Shown: positions 60,855 to 64,000 of the stretch, one piece after another
Layout: each line of letters starts with the position of its first letter
Position numbering within the stretch: position 1 is the stretch's first letter
Assembly (NCBI GenBank): GCA_023488905.1
Contig: JAMDCQ010000012.1
Location: 104,635 to 168,634 of the forward strand
Origin: Candidatus Bathyarchaeota archaeon
Lineage (GTDB): Archaea; Thermoproteota; Bathyarchaeia; Bathyarchaeales; Bathycorpusculaceae
DNA length: 64,000 nt
Direction: 5' to 3'
Notes under the pieces: generated by a model
The model's database searches: none
What the model was told of the DNA's origin: nothing
Seen by the model: the letters and a program-made list of their open reading frames with translations, nothing else
Position numbers and translations under genes: made by a program

Positions 60855-61097
60855 ATGGCGAAAGATTTAGTTTGCAACATGGATGTGGACGAGCGAACAG
60901 CAAAGTGGAAAACAGTCTACAAGGGCAAAACCTACTATTTCTGTGCGTTAGGCTGCAAGAAAGCCTTCGAAGAGGAACCCGAACTCTACCTAAAAGCCGA
61001 AGTCTCAGAGGACCAGCACCACAAGCATCATCACCACCACGAAGGCGACGAGCCAACCGACCACAGTTGCGGCTGCGGATGTGGACACAACCACTAA
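60855..61097 (+). CDS. YHS-domain protein with His-rich metal tail
   Basis: 80 residues. The YHS part KDLVCNMDVDERTAKWKTVY, then KGKTYYFCALGCKKAFEE, binds metal through its Cys. The C-terminal 25 residues hold about a dozen His and a CGCGCGHNH end. It probably carries or buffers copper for CopA. Confidence 0.85.
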   Translation: MAKDLVCNMDVDERTAKWKTVYKGKTYYFCALGCKKAFEEEPELYLKAEVSEDQHHKHHHHHEGDEPTDHSCGCGCGHNH

Positions 61098-61129
61098 ACC
61101 CGCATCATTTTCCTTTTTAATTTTAGCTT

Positions 61130-61774
61130 TTAGAATGCTCCCAGCAGGACATGCTCAGCGAAGAGGTCTTCGTTGAATTCGCCGACGAAATCAACTTTGT
61201 CGTTTATGATTACTTTGGGGACGCCTATGACGTTGTATTTGAGGGTTAAGTCTGGGAACTCGCTGCCTTCGATTACGTCGGCTTTTATGAGGTCACATTC
61301 TATGGCGAGTTTGTGGGCGATGGCGGCGGCTCCGGGGCAGTGTGGACAAGTTAAGCTGACAAAGACCTTGATGTTTACAGGTGCTTTGACGTCTTTTAAG
61401 ATTGCGCGGGTTTTCTCTGAGAGGTCCGTTTTTCCTTTTGAGACGTTAACTATGGCTTCAATCAGCGTCTGGAGTTCATAGCCATACGGAATACCATAAT
61501 ACCTTACACCGTAATCCTGCTTGCCGATGACTGCCAAAGCGGGAATTCGCGCTATACCGAGTTCTTTGGCTTTGTCTTGGTCTTTGACGAAGTCGTAGAC
61601 TTCGGTTGTGATTTTATCGCTTAAGGCTGGGAATTCTTCGGCGAGTTTTCTTGTTTCGTTGCAGTAGCGGCACTCCAACTCTTGGGTGAAAACGACGATT
61701 TTCACTGGGTCGACTAGTTTCTGTTCGAAATCGTTTCTTAGGAGTTCTTTTTTGTCTTCAGGCAGCAAACTCAA
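61130..61774 (-). CDS. Protein disulfide oxidoreductase (PDO type)
   Basis: 214 residues, two thioredoxin folds. First active site ECRYCNE (CxxC), second TCPHCPGA (CxxC). TTG start after GGAGGAATATTT. Found in archaea as glutaredoxin-like enzymes that make or reduce disulfides in the cytosol. Convergent with the YHS gene. Confidence 0.9.
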   Translation of the reverse strand: MSLLPEDKKELLRNDFEQKLVDPVKIVVFTQELECRYCNETRKLAEEFPALSDKITTEVYDFVKDQDKAKELGIARIPALAVIGKQDYGVRYYGIPYGYELQTLIEAIVNVSKGKTDLSEKTRAILKDVKAPVNIKVFVSLTCPHCPGAAAIAHKLAIECDLIKADVIEGSEFPDLTLKYNVIGVPKVIINDKVDFVGEFNEDLFAEHVLLGAF

Positions 61775-61934
61775 AAATATTCCTCCACACCATTACGGTG
61801 GCAACTGGAAAATACTGTGTTTGCTCCTGCATATAACCATAGAGTTCAAGCAAGCGCCGACGAAATCAATATAAGAGCTTTCGCGGATGTCTCTACTAAT
61901 AAATTTTCAATCGTGTTTTGGAGTGTAAATTAAA

Positions 61935-63125
61935 ATGACCAAAGTAACCCTCAAAGACGGAGTTAACTGGGTCGGCGTCGTTGACTGGAACATACGTGAC
62001 TTTCACGGATACATCACCAGCCGCGGCACCACCTACAACGCCTACTTAGTTTCAGATGAAAAAATCGCGCTCGTTGACACTGTGAAGCTTCCGTTTGCCA
62101 ACGAACTCGTTGAGCATATAAAAGAATTAACAAGCCTCGACAAAATCAACTACATCATAGTAAACCATGTGGAGATGGATCACTCAAGCAGCCTGCCAGT
62201 TATCGCTAAACTTGCGCCTCAAGCCAAAATCTACTCAACTGCCAGAGGCAAAGAAGAACTCATCAAACACTACGGCGCAGAATTCGAGCGCGTTGAAATC
62301 TTAAAATCCGGTGACACCATCAAGCTGGGCAAGAAAACTCTCACCTTCTTGGAAGCGCCGATGCTTCACTGGCCTGACAGCATGTTCACCTACATAGTTG
62401 AAGACAAAATCCTCTTACCCAATGACGCTTTTGGCCAACACCTCGCTAGCAGCGGACGCTTCGACGACGAAGTCGACCAGCATGTGCTTATGGAGGAAGC
62501 AGTCACCTACTACGCAAACATTCTCACACCTTTCTCGCAGCTCATCGTCAAGAAGATTCAGGAAGTGGTCGCCATGAAGTTGCCCATCGACATCATTGGG
62601 CCAAGCCACGGCATCATCTGGCGTAAAGACCCCATGAAAATCGTCAATGCCTACATGGACTGGTGCACAGGCAAAGTCGTCAAGAACAAAGCGGTGGTTG
62701 TCTTTGATACGATGTGGGGTAGCACTGACAAGATGGCGCGTGCAATCGGTGAAGGCTTAGCCAGCGAAGGCGTCGAAGTCAAGCTGCTTAAGCTGCGCTG
62801 CACCGACAACACCGATGTTGTCACCGAAATCGTTGACGCCAAAGCCGTCGTCGTCGGTTCACCAACCCTCAACAACGGCATGTTCCCATCGCTGGGCGCA
62901 TTTTTAACCTACATCGGCGGATTAAAACCCAAAGGCAAAACCTGGTACTTCTTCGGCTCTTTTGGCTGGGGCGGTGGCGCAGTGCGGGGCATGGAGAAAA
63001 TGGCTAAGGAGTTCGGCTTCGAAGTTGTGGAGCAGGGCGTGGAGCTCAAATGGGTTCCAACAGCAGAGGAGCTGAAGAAGTGCTTTGAGTTTGGGCAGCA
63101 GATTGCTCAAAAAATCAAAGCCTAA
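61935..63125 (+). CDS. fprA: Flavodiiron protein (oxygen/NO reductase)
   Basis: 396 residues. The metallo-beta-lactamase-like diiron domain has HVEMDHSSS and later His/Asp ligands (PNDAFGQH, GPSHGIIWR). The flavodoxin domain begins near 255 (VVVFDTMWGSTDKMARAI). It reduces O2 to water, often with F420H2 in archaea. ATG after GGAG. Pairs in function with the rubrerythrin downstream. Confidence 0.95.
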   Translation: MTKVTLKDGVNWVGVVDWNIRDFHGYITSRGTTYNAYLVSDEKIALVDTVKLPFANELVEHIKELTSLDKINYIIVNHVEMDHSSSLPVIAKLAPQAKIYSTARGKEELIKHYGAEFERVEILKSGDTIKLGKKTLTFLEAPMLHWPDSMFTYIVEDKILLPNDAFGQHLASSGRFDDEVDQHVLMEEAVTYYANILTPFSQLIVKKIQEVVAMKLPIDIIGPSHGIIWRKDPMKIVNAYMDWCTGKVVKNKAVVVFDTMWGSTDKMARAIGEGLASEGVEVKLLKLRCTDNTDVVTEIVDAKAVVVGSPTLNNGMFPSLGAFLTYIGGLKPKGKTWYFFGSFGWGGGAVRGMEKMAKEFGFEVVEQGVELKWVPTAEELKKCFEFGQQIAQKIKA

Positions 63126-63214
63126 CCCATTTCCCTTTTTCCCACAATTCTTTTTGTTTTGGCAGCCTTCGCTGAACAATTATAATAAAAACAAAAATTA
63201 AGGCTAAAAAGCGC
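63126..63214. terminator. T-rich terminator region between convergent genes
   Basis: TTTCCCTTTTTCCC and TTCTTTTTGTTTTGG after fprA. It likely ends fprA transcription before rubrerythrin, which faces it. Confidence 0.45.
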
Positions 63215-63718
63215 CTATGCTATCTTTGTGAATTTCTCTTTTGGTGTACCGCAGATGGGGCAGTTGTCTGGTGCGATGCCTTCGAAAGTGTCGCCGCAAA
63301 CTGGGCAAACATAGATATCGGCTTTAGGCAGGTCGCTTTTGGTTTTGGCTGCCTCGATGGCTTTCTGGTAGAGGCCTGCGTGCACTTGCTCGACTTTGTT
63401 GGCGTAGTCGAAGCTCTGGAGCGCTTTTTTGTTGCCTTCCACTTTTGCATCCTCTATGAATTTGGGGTACATGGTTTTGAATTCGTAGGTTTCGCCAGTA
63501 ACTGCTGTGCTCAAGTTCTCCGCTGTCGTTTTAACTTGTCCGAGTACGCGGAGGTGGTTGTGTGCATGCACGGTTTCTGCTTCGGCAGCGGCTTTGAAGA
63601 GCTTCGCGATTTGGGGGAACCCTTCCTGTTCTGCTGCTTTAGCGAAGGCGAGGTACATGCGGTTAGCTTGGGATTCGCCTGCAAACGCAGCTTTTAGGTT
63701 TTCATCAGTTTTAGACAT
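63215..63718 (-). CDS. Rubrerythrin
   Basis: 167 residues. Ferritin-like diiron helices with FAGESQANRMY, EAETVHAHNHLR and YPKFIEDAKVEGNKKA. C-terminal rubredoxin-like knuckles VCPVCGDTFEGIAPDNCPIC. Acts as peroxide reductase in anaerobes, taking electrons from rubredoxin or similar. Confidence 0.94.
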   Translation of the reverse strand: MSKTDENLKAAFAGESQANRMYLAFAKAAEQEGFPQIAKLFKAAAEAETVHAHNHLRVLGQVKTTAENLSTAVTGETYEFKTMYPKFIEDAKVEGNKKALQSFDYANKVEQVHAGLYQKAIEAAKTKSDLPKADIYVCPVCGDTFEGIAPDNCPICGTPKEKFTKIA

Positions 63719-63791
63719 TCAAAATCACCAACAAACCAATAGCCACACCAAGTTATAAGCAATTAGCTACCGACAGCTAACTCGCTTAAAC

Positions 63792-63887
63792 AACTTCGTT
63801 TTTTGACTATCCTCCCTTATTTAAAGCCGCAAGCAAGGTTGACCTCCCTCTATAGGTTCCTGCATAGAACCACTATTAGGATCCGAG
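63792..63887 (-). repeat. Long inverted repeat, right copy (96 bp)
   Basis: Perfect inverse of 56010-56105. Together they enclose 7.7 kb with the VIT1-like, CoA-binding, parvulin, CopA, YHS, PDO, FprA and rubrerythrin genes. Confidence 0.9.
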
Positions 63888-63930
63888 AGGTGTGCATAAT
63901 TTTAAATCTAGCAAGCGCCTTCTTGGCTTT

Positions 63931-64000
63931 ATGGAAGCCTGTGAACTCATCAGGCTTATCCTCAACAAAGTCACCGTTCCAGCAAAGCCTAAAAAAGCAG
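63931..64000 (+). CDS. Gene start, cut by the window edge
   Basis: ATG 63931 gives MEACELIRLILNKVTVPAKP before the end. A TATA-like TTTTAAAT at about 63899-63906 is 25 bases upstream, so the transcript may be leaderless. No family can be told from 23 residues. Confidence 0.5.
   Translation, partial: MEACELIRLILNKVTVPAKPKKA

Noticed and set aside
1..64000. CRISPR array
   Set aside because: Repeats present are dispersed and irregularly spaced; no regular repeat-spacer series and no cas genes.

Overview
The window looks like chromosome of an uncultured archaeon, most likely a Bathyarchaeia-type lineage; the lineage is an inference, the domain is well supported. Archaeal markers are an initiator tRNA-Met with an A1:U72 acceptor end, deoxyhypusine synthase, a PAC2-type proteasome assembly chaperone, RtcB plus archease, formylmethanofuran:H4MPT formyltransferase, F420 genes, and many genes with TTG/GTG starts and TATA-like boxes close to the start codon.

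Region by region. 0-5.3 kb: two secreted beta-propeller surface proteins and two tandem copies of a small operon (multi-pass membrane protein plus winged-helix protein). The same palindrome, CTCACCTATSGTGAG, stands before these units. 5.4-9.3 kb: PAC2, initiator tRNA-Met, two cyclophilins, small proteins and dispersed repeats. 9.4-14.3 kb: a minus-strand cassette of beta-propeller, beta-helix and DUF2341 proteins with overlapping small genes, ending at tRNA-Gly(UCC). 14.5-21 kb: cupin, zinc-ribbon proteins, a secreted transglutaminase, RtcB and a metallo-beta-lactamase. 21.2-24 kb: a decayed ATPase/TOPRIM-like pair and a VapBC pair. 24-29.4 kb: adenylate kinase, archease, M42 peptidase, a phospholipase-like protein, tRNA-Gly(CCC) and a lone receiver.

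29.5-44 kb holds de novo purine synthesis: purM-purS-purL-purQ on the plus strand and purF-purD on the minus strand. The latter run into a HAD protein, the C1-pathway enzyme Ftr and a PfkB kinase. Between the two blocks lie a histidine kinase without its phospho-accepting His, toxin-antitoxin genes and a ribbon-helix-helix regulator with its own operators. 44-48 kb: two deoxyhypusine synthase paralogues around a broken PBECR-type toxin and remnants. 47.6-52.4 kb: an RLAN protein, a RimK-like ATP-grasp ligase, a Kef-type antiporter, a GCS2 ligase and a Cys-cluster protein, probably one peptide-metabolite system. 52.4-55.3 kb: FrhB-like, MetF-like, CofE and SCP2 proteins (F420/C1 metabolism). 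56-63.9 kb: a metal and oxygen-stress island (VIT1-like transporter, CopA, YHS protein, disulfide oxidoreductase, FprA, rubrerythrin) enclosed by a perfect 96-bp inverted repeat.

Two themes run through the window. First, families of short dispersed intergenic repeats, two copies with terminal inverted repeats like MITEs. Second, an unusual number of single-base frameshifts and two conserved genes lacking a normal start codon. These may be real decay or consensus errors in an assembled genome; the sequence alone cannot decide.
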